Shown here piece by piece: positions 46,603-54,642 of a stretch of DNA of 64,000 nucleotides (positions are counted from its first letter, which is position 1; each line of letters starts with the position of its first letter). Source of the stretch: Paraburkholderia sp. IMGN_8 (GTDB lineage Bacteria; Pseudomonadota; Gammaproteobacteria; Burkholderiales; Burkholderiaceae); contig NZ_CP150901.1 in the NCBI RefSeq assembly GCF_038050405.1, forward strand, positions 2,108,001 through 2,172,000, read 5' to 3'. Position numbers and translations under genes: made by a program. A model generated the notes under the pieces. That model saw nothing but the letters and a program-made list of their open reading frames with translations, was not told the DNA's origin and did not search any database.

Positions 46603-47769
46603 TCACCTAAACGTCTGAACCCCCGTAATCACCGGATACGCCACCGAGAACACCACATTCAAGAACTTCTGCACCTCGGCGATCGGCGCATTCGACACAT
46701 ACAGCAGATCCTTGTTATCCATCATGAAGCTCTGAGCGACGAAAAATGAGTTCGGGTCACGCAGATTCACGCGATACACCACCGGCACCTTGCCGTCCGC
46801 GGTAGTACGCACTGGCGTATTCGGCCACGGCAACGCTTTCGCATCTTCAAGACGGAAAATAAACACGCCCTGCGCATCCGAACGGGAATCTTGCAAACCG
46901 CCCGCACGAGCCAAAGCCTGCGCAAGCGTGATTCCTTGCGCCTCGAAATTGATTTCCTGATTCTTGCCGGTCGCACCGAGCGACGTGAAGCTAAACGGCT
47001 GGAACAGCGCTGTCACAACGTCGCCGGCGTGCAGTGGCACGTTCTGATGAGGGTCGCGAATCACCGTTTCGAGTGGCAGCGACGCAACGGTGTCGCCGCG
47101 CGTCACCTGAATCGTGATCTTGTCGACCGGCTGCTTGACGCCACCGGCCGAAGCCAGTGCGTCAAGCAAACGCTCGCCACGCGCACTCAGCGGCATCCGG
47201 TTGCTACTCGCTACGTCACCCACCACAGTGACGTACGAGGTTGCGTTGCGCGAGAGCTTGACCAGAACCTGCGGATCGTGTGCGATATTCTTCAGGCGCA
47301 CTGTGATATCGCGCTGCAGTTCGGTCGGCGTACGGCCCACCGCTTTCAATTCGCCTGCGAACGGCACGTTGATTTTGCCTTCGCCATCGATCGTCTGATC
47401 CGGCAGCACGGTCACGCGCGCGTTACTTGTGCCTCCCTTCGAGTCCATTTGCGCGGCGCCAAACAGCGTAGCGGGTGGCGCCTCCCAAATCGATACCTCG
47501 ATTGTGTCGCCCACACCAAGCTGCTGCTGAAATGATGTGCTACTGCCCAGTGTGGCTGAGAAATTGCCGACACTGCGCTCAGCAAAAAGCTTGCGCGCAA
47601 CCTCATCGGTCACGTCGACAATCTGGATACCCGTTGGATTGGCTTGGACCGCAGCCTTGCTAATCTGCGAGCTGCTAGGTCCGGAGGTCGGAATACTCGA
47701 GCAACCGCTAAGCGAAACCGCGCCAAAGGCGATCGCTGTAAAAACAACACGACGAGACAGACGCGACAT
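46603..47769 (-). CDS. wcbC: Capsule polysaccharide export lipoprotein, Wza/KpsD family (WcbC)
   Basis: Outer-membrane polysaccharide export protein of 388 residues. The lipobox LSGC places the acylated cysteine at residue 23. The polysaccharide-export domain is recognisable at VGDTIEVSIWEAPPATLFG and GEGKINVPFAGELKAVGRT, with SLBB-type repeats after it (SYVTVVGDVASSNRMPL). It forms the channel through which KpsM/T/E deliver capsule. It is divergent from wcbB and lies 150 bases downstream of gmd in reverse order; both face the same direction. Confidence 0.9.
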   Translation of the reverse strand: MSRLSRRVVFTAIAFGAVSLSGCSSIPTSGPSSSQISKAAVQANPTGIQIVDVTDEVARKLFAERSVGNFSATLGSSTSFQQQLGVGDTIEVSIWEAPPATLFGAAQMDSKGGTSNARVTVLPDQTIDGEGKINVPFAGELKAVGRTPTELQRDITVRLKNIAHDPQVLVKLSRNATSYVTVVGDVASSNRMPLSARGERLLDALASAGGVKQPVDKITIQVTRGDTVASLPLETVIRDPHQNVPLHAGDVVTALFQPFSFTSLGATGKNQEINFEAQGITLAQALARAGGLQDSRSDAQGVFIFRLEDAKALPWPNTPVRTTADGKVPVVYRVNLRDPNSFFVAQSFMMDNKDLLYVSNAPIAEVQKFLNVVFSVAYPVITGVQTFR

Positions 47770-47918
47770 TTATTGCAAGAGTTAGCAAGAGTTAGTAAGT
47801 AAAACTTCGGTGCGAATTGTCTCACGCACTCGGGTAAAATGGCGCGCCGTGAAAAAAAATCCATGCTCGAAAGACCAAAAAAAGTCTGCACGCCCGCTAA
47901 CAAACCGTACCGCACTCT

Positions 47919-49067
47919 GTGTCAACGATCTTTCTGGACGTCACCCGTCTCCTCACGCGCCTTTACGATGGGCTTTTGCCTACTGGTGTAGATCGCGTCG
48001 GTCTCGCATATATTCAAAAGTACGGCTCCAAAGCACGTGCAATTCTCAGCGAACGGGGTTTTTCGACGGTTTTGACCGAGTGCGATTCACAGCAAACGTT
48101 TGCTTTGCTCCTGTCATCCATCCGTAATCGAAACGCAATCCGCGCTTTAGTCGCGCGCGCGTGCCTTAATCGCCTGCGAGAAACAAGACTTAATGGCGTG
48201 TTGTTGCACACAAGTCACAACGGCATGGAATTCGGGCGTTATTACAGCGCAATGACAAAGCGTGAAATTCACCCCGTATTCATGGTGCATGACTTAATCC
48301 CGTTGACGCATGCCGAATACTGCCGTCCGGGCGTCGATTCGATTCATCGGCACCGCATGCATACCGCGCTCAAACACGCGAGCGGCCTGATAGCCAATTC
48401 GCAAGCCACGCTCGACTCGCTCGCCGCCGAAGCGCGCCACGCGAATCTGCCGCTGCCGCCTAGCGTAGTCGCTCGCCTGGCGTCAGGCGTCACACAGCGC
48501 CCCCTCGCCACCCGCCCGCTGCCCTCGCCCTACTTCGTCATGCTCGGCACCATCGAGCCGCGCAAGAACCACTGGTTCATCCTGCATGTCTGGCGGCGTC
48601 TCGTCGAACAGCTTGGCGCGGCTGCGCCCAAGCTCGTCGTCATCGGCCGGCGCGGCTGGGAATGCGAAAACGTCGTGGATATGCTGGAGCGCTGCGAAAG
48701 CCTTAAAGGCGTCGTGATCGAAGAAGCGCACTGCTCCGACGAGCAGCTTCACGCTTATCTGCAACACGCTCAGGCGCTGCTGTTCCCGTCGTTCGTCGAA
48801 GGCTACGGCATGCCGCTCGCCGAAGCCTTCGCGCTCAAAGTACCGGTGCTCGCCAGCGACCTCGACGTGTTTCACGAAATCGCCGAAGACATCCCGGACT
48901 ATCTGGATCCGCTTGACGGCCCCGGCTGGCTCGCCCGCATCCAGGCCTACGCGCGCACGGACAGCCCTGAGCGCAGCGCTCAATTAACGCGCATTGAACG
49001 GTTTCGCGAGCCGACGTGGGCTGAGCATTTCGAACACGTCGACCGCTTTCTCGAGACGCTGCGCTAA
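47919..49067 (+). CDS. wcbB: GT4-family glycosyltransferase, WcbB position
   Basis: Retaining GT-B glycosyltransferase of 382 residues from GTG 47919 (STIFLDVTRLLTRL). Conserved segments are MLGTIEPRKNHWFILHVWR and the EX7E site in FPSFVEGYGMPLAEAFALK. The gene ends in TAA immediately followed by the ATG of the KpsC-like gene, so the two are coupled. In composition it is richer in G+C toward its 3' end, marking return to the conserved part of the locus. The symbol is inferred from the wcbC-wcbB-wcbA arrangement. Confidence 0.85.
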   Translation: MSTIFLDVTRLLTRLYDGLLPTGVDRVGLAYIQKYGSKARAILSERGFSTVLTECDSQQTFALLLSSIRNRNAIRALVARACLNRLRETRLNGVLLHTSHNGMEFGRYYSAMTKREIHPVFMVHDLIPLTHAEYCRPGVDSIHRHRMHTALKHASGLIANSQATLDSLAAEARHANLPLPPSVVARLASGVTQRPLATRPLPSPYFVMLGTIEPRKNHWFILHVWRRLVEQLGAAAPKLVVIGRRGWECENVVDMLERCESLKGVVIEEAHCSDEQLHAYLQHAQALLFPSFVEGYGMPLAEAFALKVPVLASDLDVFHEIAEDIPDYLDPLDGPGWLARIQAYARTDSPERSAQLTRIERFREPTWAEHFEHVDRFLETLR

Positions 49068-51116
49068 ATGGAGCAGCCAGTCATCGAGCAACCGGCTCCG
49101 GCGAGCGCGGCAGCCGATCTGCGCAGCATCACGCGTGGCTGGCGCTCGCTGAACTGGCTCGCCGGGCGCTCGGCGCATCCGTGGATCGACCGCTGGCTCG
49201 GACGTATGGCGCTGCGCGTCGCACGCATCTGCGGCAAGCATGTTAGTGCTGCATGGGCGGGGCCGGTCTGGTCACAGGGTCCTTCCGGTGCACCCTTGTT
49301 GTCATGGTTCGTCGTGCCGGTGGTTAATGCCGGCGCCGATGCATTTGCGGTCGCGCTCAACGCAGCACTGAATTCGACGCTCGAGCATGATCCAAACGCC
49401 GGCGCCTCGCTCGAGCTCGCGCGGCTGATGCAACGCGTACTGCGCGGGCATGCCACCACGATGCGTAGATCGCAGCACGTCTGTCCCGCCGCTTTACTCG
49501 AAACCAACCGCGCGGCCCGCGTCATGCTGATCGACGAGCGCGCGCGTTCGAATGGGCTCGGTGCGGTGGCAGTCAGCAACTCGCGACAAGCCTTCACGCG
49601 AATGGTGATGGCAGCGCGCGCCGCGCATCCACATGCCGAATTCTGGATCGCGCGTTCGGATGACAAAGGCTCAGGGCGCTGGCTCTCATCGTCGGTCGAA
49701 GCCATGCCACCGGGCATTCGGCATCTCACCGGCCGTGAATCGCTGTGCGCTGCATTGCCTCATGTCGATCACGTCTATACGCTCGGCGCCTCGGAGGGCA
49801 TGCACGCGCTGCTGGCCGGTGTGCCAGTGCACGTATTCGGTGCACCCTATTACGCGGGCTGGGGATTGACCGACGACGACCTGCGCTTGCCAAACCGCAC
49901 AGCGCGGCCCTCGCTCGCCGCGTTGTTCGAGGTCGTCTTCCTGCGCTTTACGCGCTATCTGAATCCGGCCACGCACACGCCGGGCACGCTCGACGATCTG
50001 CTCGACAGCATCGAGTTGCAGCAATCGGTTCAGCAACGTTTCGCGGATCTGCAGCAAGTAGCGGGGATCCGTTTCCAGTGGTGGAAGCGGCCGTTCGCTA
50101 CGCCATTCGTGACTGCCGGCGGCGCGGCGTTGCGCTGGACGCGCGAGCCGCAGTCGCTGCACGCGGATGAATGCGCGGTGCTGTGGGGCGCGCGTAGCGC
50201 GGACGGTCTTCCTCCTGAGGTTCGCCGCGTCAGAATCGAAGATGGCTTCTTTCATTCGACGGGTCTCGGCTCCGACATGATCGCGCCGCGCAGTCAGGTA
50301 ATCGACCGCCGCGGCCTCTACTTCGACGCCAGTCAACCGAGCGACCTCAGCGTGCTGCTGAACGAAGCCGAATTCAGCGAAGCCGAACTGGCGCGCGCGG
50401 CCGCGCTGCGCGCTCGGGTCGTCAAGCTTGGCGTCACCAAATACAATCTCGGCCGGCGTCGCCCGGCATGGACTGCGCCTGCGGGCAAACAGGTCGTACT
50501 GGTGCCGGGCCAGGTTGCCGACGATGCATCGATTCGCCTCGGCACGCGCGCCATCGCCACCGCCGACGCGTTACTGCGCGAAGTGCGCCAACAGCGCCCC
50601 GATGCATTCGTGGTCTACAAGCCGCATCCGGACGTGCTATCGGGAAATCGCAATGGGTTGATCGACGCGCGGCAACTCGCGGACGTCGTGGATACGGAAG
50701 CGGACTTGCTGTCGCTCGTCGATGTGGCGGACGAGGTTCATACGCTGTCGTCGCTCGCGGGTTTCGACGCGTTGTTGCGCGGCAAAGCCGTCTTCACTTA
50801 CGGCCTGCCTTTCTACGCCGGTTGGGGATTGACGCACGATGCGCTCGCGCCAGTGCCGTGGCGGCATCGCACGCTGACATTGGACATGTTGAGCGCGGGC
50901 GTCCTGCTGCGTTATCCGCTCTACTGCGACTGGCGCACGCGTCTTTTCACGACCCCGGAAGCTGTGGTCGAACAACTCGCGCCACAGGCCGCGCGCCCGC
51001 TCGAACAGGTACGCGGCAACCGGATGCGCCCGCTTCTCAAAGCAATCCGTTGGACCCGCAACGCAATCCGCCATGCGTCATGGCGCTATCGGCAAAATCT
51101 CATGCGCCGTCCTTAG
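49068..51116 (+). CDS. wcbA: KpsC-like capsule Kdo transferase (WcbA)
   Basis: Protein of 682 residues with two KpsC-type modules. Each carries the same signature: ASEGMHALLAGVPVHVFG with PYYAGWGLTDD near residue 265, and AGFDALLRGKAVFTYG with PFYAGWGLTHD near residue 585. KpsC proteins are dual-module beta-Kdo transferases that extend the poly-Kdo linker on the lipid anchor started by KpsS. Both modules appear intact. The ATG abuts the stop of wcbB. With wcbO this completes the linker machinery of a group 2/3 capsule. Confidence 0.9.
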   Translation: MEQPVIEQPAPASAAADLRSITRGWRSLNWLAGRSAHPWIDRWLGRMALRVARICGKHVSAAWAGPVWSQGPSGAPLLSWFVVPVVNAGADAFAVALNAALNSTLEHDPNAGASLELARLMQRVLRGHATTMRRSQHVCPAALLETNRAARVMLIDERARSNGLGAVAVSNSRQAFTRMVMAARAAHPHAEFWIARSDDKGSGRWLSSSVEAMPPGIRHLTGRESLCAALPHVDHVYTLGASEGMHALLAGVPVHVFGAPYYAGWGLTDDDLRLPNRTARPSLAALFEVVFLRFTRYLNPATHTPGTLDDLLDSIELQQSVQQRFADLQQVAGIRFQWWKRPFATPFVTAGGAALRWTREPQSLHADECAVLWGARSADGLPPEVRRVRIEDGFFHSTGLGSDMIAPRSQVIDRRGLYFDASQPSDLSVLLNEAEFSEAELARAAALRARVVKLGVTKYNLGRRRPAWTAPAGKQVVLVPGQVADDASIRLGTRAIATADALLREVRQQRPDAFVVYKPHPDVLSGNRNGLIDARQLADVVDTEADLLSLVDVADEVHTLSSLAGFDALLRGKAVFTYGLPFYAGWGLTHDALAPVPWRHRTLTLDMLSAGVLLRYPLYCDWRTRLFTTPEAVVEQLAPQAARPLEQVRGNRMRPLLKAIRWTRNAIRHASWRYRQNLMRRP

Positions 51117-51190
51117 CCGCTGCGCAGCGCCTTGCGACCCCGTGCGGTATCCTTCCCGGTTCCGCGAACCTTTATCCATATCCCTGCCAG

Positions 51191-51865
51191 ATGGCCGATT
51201 TCCCTTTCGACGCCGTACTCTTCGACTGCGACGGCGTGCTCGTCGACTCCGAACCCATCACCAATCGCGTGCTGACCGAGATGCTCGGCGAACTGGGCTG
51301 GCACCTGAGCGTCGCAGAGACGATGCGCATTTTCGTCGGCAAGGCCGTCAAGGATGAAGCACTGTTGATCGAAGCGCGCACCGGCTTCGCGATCACCACG
51401 GAGTGGCTCATGCAATTTCGCGCGCGCCGTAACGCAGCGCTCGATCGGGAACTGGTGGCGATTCCGGGCGCGGCCTCCGCAGTCCGCGCGCTGCACGCGG
51501 CATTCGATGGACGCATCGCGGTCGCCTCCGGTGCCGACCGGATCAAAGTGGAATTGCAACTGACGAAGGCCGGCATCCTCGATTGCTTCGAGGGGCGCAT
51601 CTTCAGCGGCCACGAAACGCCTCGCAGCAAGCCGTTTCCCGACGTCTATCTGGCCGCGGCCAAAGCATTAGGCGTGGATCCGAAACGCTGCGCTGTCGTG
51701 GAAGACACCGTGACGGGCGCAACCGCAGGCGTGGCGGCCGGCGCGACGGTGTTCGGATATTGTCCGAGAGAACTGGGCCACAGCAGCGCGACGGCGCTGC
51801 ACGGCGCCGGCGCGGTTCACGTGTTTCGGGACATGGCGGAGTTGCCCGTCTTATTGACGGAATGA
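51191..51865 (+). CDS. HAD-superfamily phosphatase/phosphoglucomutase-like hydrolase
   Basis: Cytosolic HAD hydrolase of 224 residues. Motif I FDCDGVLVDSE (nucleophile and acid/base Asp), motif II in VASGADR, and motif III/IV in SKPFPDVYL and CAVVEDTVTG are all present, with a small helical cap. The real start is ATG 51191 (MADFPFDAVLF); a longer open frame beginning inside wcbA is shadow. It resembles YfbT/beta-phosphoglucomutase-type enzymes, and the substrate is probably a sugar phosphate. It follows the capsule genes by 74 bases but belongs to the conserved flank. Confidence 0.87.
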   Translation: MADFPFDAVLFDCDGVLVDSEPITNRVLTEMLGELGWHLSVAETMRIFVGKAVKDEALLIEARTGFAITTEWLMQFRARRNAALDRELVAIPGAASAVRALHAAFDGRIAVASGADRIKVELQLTKAGILDCFEGRIFSGHETPRSKPFPDVYLAAAKALGVDPKRCAVVEDTVTGATAGVAAGATVFGYCPRELGHSSATALHGAGAVHVFRDMAELPVLLTE

Positions 51866-51971
51866 CGCGGCGTGCAGCGTTGACGCTGCCGACTACCGCT
51901 ATTCGAACGCGGGATCGATCGAGACGCGGCGTGACGGCACCGGAAAACAGCAGGCGACGTTACGCTCGTGT

Positions 51972-53360
51972 TCACAACCCGGCTTTATCGAGGGGACGCA
52001 ACAACTGCCCGCTCGCGCTGTCTTCGACATGCCACCCAGCCGCTTTCAACGCTTCGCGCAGACGGTCGGCTTCGCCCCAGTCCTTGCCGGCCCGAGCCTT
52101 CTCACGCTGTTCGGCCAGAAGCGCGATATCCGCGGGAATGGCAAACGCATCCGCCTTCCAGTCCGCGAGCCCTAATCCCAGCACAGTATCGAAGCAATCG
52201 ACAGTCGCCCGTTGTGTCGCCGCCGGCAGATCGCTCTTGACGAGTTCCCACAGCACCGCAAGCGCGCGCGGCAAGTTCAGATCCTGATCGACCTCGGCCT
52301 TGAAACGGGCCACGAAACGCGCATCGGCCGAACCGCCTTCCGGCCATTGCACGTAGGTTCTACGCAAGCGGTCCAACGCGGATTGCGCGGCATCGAGCGC
52401 GTCCTCATTAAAACGCAAAGTACTCCGGTAGTGTGCCGTCAGGCATAAATAGCGATACGCCAGCGGATCGATGCCGCGGTCGATCAACGTCTGCAAGCGC
52501 ACAAAATCGCCACCGGACTTCGACATCTTGCCGGCGTCGAGCATAAGGAAATGGCCATGCATCCAGAAGTTCGCCAGACGTGTGCCGTGACGCGCCTGTG
52601 TCTGCGCAATTTCATTACTGTGATGCACGGCGATATGATCTTCACCGCCGCAATGAATATCGAACCATGGGCCAAGGTATTTCGCCGACATCGCCGAGCA
52701 CTCGATATGCCAACCCGGAAAACCGCGGCCCCAAGGACTGTCCCACTCCATTTGGCGCGTCGCATCGGATGGACTGAACTTCCAAAGCGCGAAGTCCGTA
52801 GCGCGCTGCTTTTCTCCTACCGCAACACGCTTGCCGGCCTGCAAACCCGCAACATCGAGACGCGCAAGAAAACCGTAGTCGTCCTGTTTGCCGGTGTCGA
52901 AATAGACGCCATCGGAAGTCTGATACGTGTAGCCGTTGCGTTCGAGCTCGGCGATAAAAGCGAACTGCTCGGCAATGTGATCCGTCGCGCGGCACCAGAC
53001 GGCAGGCTCCAGCAGATTCAACGCTTGCCAGTCGCCCATAAAGGCCGCGGTATATCGCTCGGCGATCGCCCATGCCGATTCGCCGGTGCGCCGGCTGCCC
53101 TTCTCCATTTTGTCTTCGCCTTCGTCTGCATCGGAGACGAGATGACCGACGTCGGTGATATTGACGACGTGCCGCACGGTGTGGCCGTTCAGCGCCAACA
53201 CGCGCCGAAGCACGTCTTCGAACACATAGGTCCGAAGATTGCCGATATGCGCGTGGTCGTATACCGTCGGGCCGCAGCAATACATGCCCACGTAATCCGG
53301 ATTGATCGGCGTGAATGCGCGTAGGGTGCGCGACCAGGTATCGTATAGGGCAAGCGGCAT
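51972..53360 (-). CDS. cysS: Cysteinyl-tRNA synthetase
   Basis: Class I aminoacyl-tRNA synthetase of 462 residues charging tRNA-Cys. It has the HIGH motif HIGN in TVYDHAHIGNLR, KMSKS in GKMSKSGGDF, and the zinc ligands Cys (MYCCG), Cys (WHIECS), and His/Glu (HHSNEIAQ). ATG 53360 is used (MPLALYDTWSR); the frame runs further upstream but crosses a terminator. Its sequence (GHLVSDADEGEDKMEKGSRR) differs from the usual Burkholderia CysS, as I recall it, so it may be a second copy. It is preceded by a leader with a cysteine-rich peptide and an intrinsic terminator. Confidence 0.92.
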   Translation of the reverse strand: MPLALYDTWSRTLRAFTPINPDYVGMYCCGPTVYDHAHIGNLRTYVFEDVLRRVLALNGHTVRHVVNITDVGHLVSDADEGEDKMEKGSRRTGESAWAIAERYTAAFMGDWQALNLLEPAVWCRATDHIAEQFAFIAELERNGYTYQTSDGVYFDTGKQDDYGFLARLDVAGLQAGKRVAVGEKQRATDFALWKFSPSDATRQMEWDSPWGRGFPGWHIECSAMSAKYLGPWFDIHCGGEDHIAVHHSNEIAQTQARHGTRLANFWMHGHFLMLDAGKMSKSGGDFVRLQTLIDRGIDPLAYRYLCLTAHYRSTLRFNEDALDAAQSALDRLRRTYVQWPEGGSADARFVARFKAEVDQDLNLPRALAVLWELVKSDLPAATQRATVDCFDTVLGLGLADWKADAFAIPADIALLAEQREKARAGKDWGEADRLREALKAAGWHVEDSASGQLLRPLDKAGL

Positions 53361-53387
53361 TTGAATTCCCGCGGCGTTGAGCGCATT

Positions 53388-53423
53388 AAAACAAAAAGGC
53401 CACCGGTCAGTGACGGGTGGCCT
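53388..53423 (-). terminator. Intrinsic terminator in the cysS leader (candidate attenuator)
   Basis: On the minus strand AGGCCACC (53423-53416) pairs perfectly with GGTGGCCT (53404-53397) over an 11-base loop, and is followed by TTTTGTTTT. It is a textbook Rho-independent terminator lying between the cysS promoter and the cysS start, which only makes sense as an attenuator, or as the end of an unseen short transcript. Confidence 0.8.
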
Positions 53424-53453
53424 CAGGGACATGAATGTGTACAGATCGACTCG

Positions 53454-53498
53454 CTAGACGCAAGCTCCCCTTGGCAAGCCGCAACAGCATGCGCGCAT
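53454..53498 (-). CDS. Candidate cysteine-rich leader peptide of cysS
   Basis: A 14-codon minus-strand ORF, ATG 53498 to TAG 53454, encodes MRACCCGLPRGACV. Four of 14 residues are cysteine, three of them consecutive (TGC TGT TGC). It lies about 34 bases after the predicted transcription start and 31 bases before the terminator stem. No good Shine-Dalgarno sequence is seen upstream (CTTCCGTATTCC), which weakens the case. Ribosome stalling at the Cys run when Cys-tRNA is short would be the expected sensing step. Confidence 0.5.
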   Translation of the reverse strand: MRACCCGLPRGACV

Positions 53499-53538
53499 GG
53501 AATACGGAAGGGAATGGATAAATGCGATCATGAAAACG

Positions 53539-53567
53539 ATGCTAACGCGTACGTTTGGCCAGGTCAA
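53539..53567 (-). promoter_or_regulatory. Sigma-70-like promoter of cysS
   Basis: Minus strand TTGACC (53567-53562), 17-base spacer, TAGCAT (53544-53539). The predicted start near 53532 gives a leader of about 170 bases before ATG 53360, containing the mini-ORF and the terminator. Confidence 0.6.
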
Positions 53568-53612
53568 TTGCGAACTGCATCGCACGTCGATGGCGTGGCT
53601 GCCGCACGGATG

Positions 53613-53645
53613 AAAAAGACCCCGCAAGACTTTCGCCTCGCGGGG
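53613..53645 (-). terminator. Intrinsic terminator of the cyoABCD operon
   Basis: On the minus strand CCCCGC (53645-53640) pairs with GCGGGG (53625-53620), with further AG/CT pairing inside, followed by TCTTTTT (53619-53613). It lies 40 bases after the cyoD stop. Confidence 0.75.
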
Positions 53646-53685
53646 CTGCGCGGGAACTGCTTTCCCGAGCCGTTGCGTCTTCCGG

Positions 53686-54036
53686 CTAGCGGGACATCAT
53701 CATCATGCTGACGTTGTGCATGACCCACAATGACCCGCCGATCAGGATCAGCGCGGTCAGCGCGGTGAACGCAAACGCCGTCACGTTCCAGCGTTGTGCC
53801 GACGACGTGTTCATATGCAGGAAAAATACCAAGTGCACGATGATCTGCACCAGTGCAAGACCGGCGATGGCAAGCAATGCCTGGTGTCCTTGCAAAGCGC
53901 CGGTCATGACAATTCCGAACGACGCGGCCGTCAACAACACGGCGAGGACGAAACCGATCATGTAGCCGCGGGCGGTACCGTGCGCTTCGCCGTCGTGTCC
54001 CGCGTGGACAGTGTGAACGCTTTCGCTGTGGCCCAT
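53686..54036 (-). CDS. cyoD: Cytochrome o ubiquinol oxidase subunit IV
   Basis: Small membrane subunit of the bo3 quinol oxidase, 116 residues with three helices. The N-terminal histidine-containing region is followed by GTARGYMIGFVLAVLLT, a hallmark of CyoD, and the C-terminus WVMHNVSMMMMSR is typical. It abuts cyoC and is the last gene of the operon, followed by an intrinsic terminator. No cyoE (heme O synthase) follows, so that enzyme must be encoded elsewhere. Confidence 0.92.
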   Translation of the reverse strand: MGHSESVHTVHAGHDGEAHGTARGYMIGFVLAVLLTAASFGIVMTGALQGHQALLAIAGLALVQIIVHLVFFLHMNTSSAQRWNVTAFAFTALTALILIGGSLWVMHNVSMMMMSR

Positions 54037-54642
54037 TTAAATCACGCTCCCAAGATAGACAAAGGTGAAGACACCGATCCACACGATGTCAAGGAAGTGC
54101 CAGAACAAACTCAGGCAGGTCAGGCGCCTCAGTTCGCGTTCGCCGATCTCGCGACAGCCGATCACCTGAACGGCCAGCACGATCATCCACAACATGCCGG
54201 ATGCGACGTGCAAGCCGTGCGTGCCGACCAGCGTAAAAAACGACGAGAGGAACGCACTGCGGCCAGGGCCTGCGCCTTCGGCGATGAGACCTGCAAACTC
54301 GCGCAACTCCATGGTCAGGAACGTCCCACCCAGCACGAACGTGACTGCCAGCCAGAACAGCAACACGCCCTTCTTGCCCTTGTAGGCGCCCAGCATCGCG
54401 AAGCCGTATGTGATGCTGCTGACTAGCAGCACCGCGGTTTCCACGGCTACGCCGTGGATGTCGAACAGATCCTTGCCGCTCGGACCGCCTGCGAACTGGC
54501 CGCTCATCACCGCGAACACCGCAAATAGCGCAGCGAAGACGATGCAGTCGGTCATTAGGTACAACCAGAATCCGAACACCGAATGCGACGGCACATGGTC
54601 CGGCGCAAGCTGCGGCTGCGCCGTTATGGTTTTCTGCAACAT
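54037..54642 (-). CDS. cyoC: Cytochrome o ubiquinol oxidase subunit III
   Basis: Inner-membrane subunit III of 201 residues with five helices. Recognisable segments are VFGFWLYLMTDCIVFAALFA, THGLHVASGMLWMIV and the final WHFLDIVWIGVFTFVYL. The start overlaps the cyoB stop by one base (TGATG), and it abuts cyoD. Confidence 0.94.
   Translation of the reverse strand: MLQKTITAQPQLAPDHVPSHSVFGFWLYLMTDCIVFAALFAVFAVMSGQFAGGPSGKDLFDIHGVAVETAVLLVSSITYGFAMLGAYKGKKGVLLFWLAVTFVLGGTFLTMELREFAGLIAEGAGPGRSAFLSSFFTLVGTHGLHVASGMLWMIVLAVQVIGCREIGERELRRLTCLSLFWHFLDIVWIGVFTFVYLGSVI

Larger units (their letters stand above)
53361..53685. other. Control region between cyoD and cysS
   Basis: The stretch contains, in minus-strand order: the cyo terminator (53613-53645), a sigma-70-type promoter (53567-53539), a cysteine-rich mini-ORF (53498-53454) and a terminator (53423-53388) ending 27 bases before the cysS start. 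All elements are on the same strand and in the order expected for attenuation control. Confidence 0.7.

Noticed and set aside
50468..51190. Upstream extension of the HAD phosphatase frame inside wcbA
   Set aside because: Overlaps a well-supported gene in another frame; HAD homology begins at ATG 51191.
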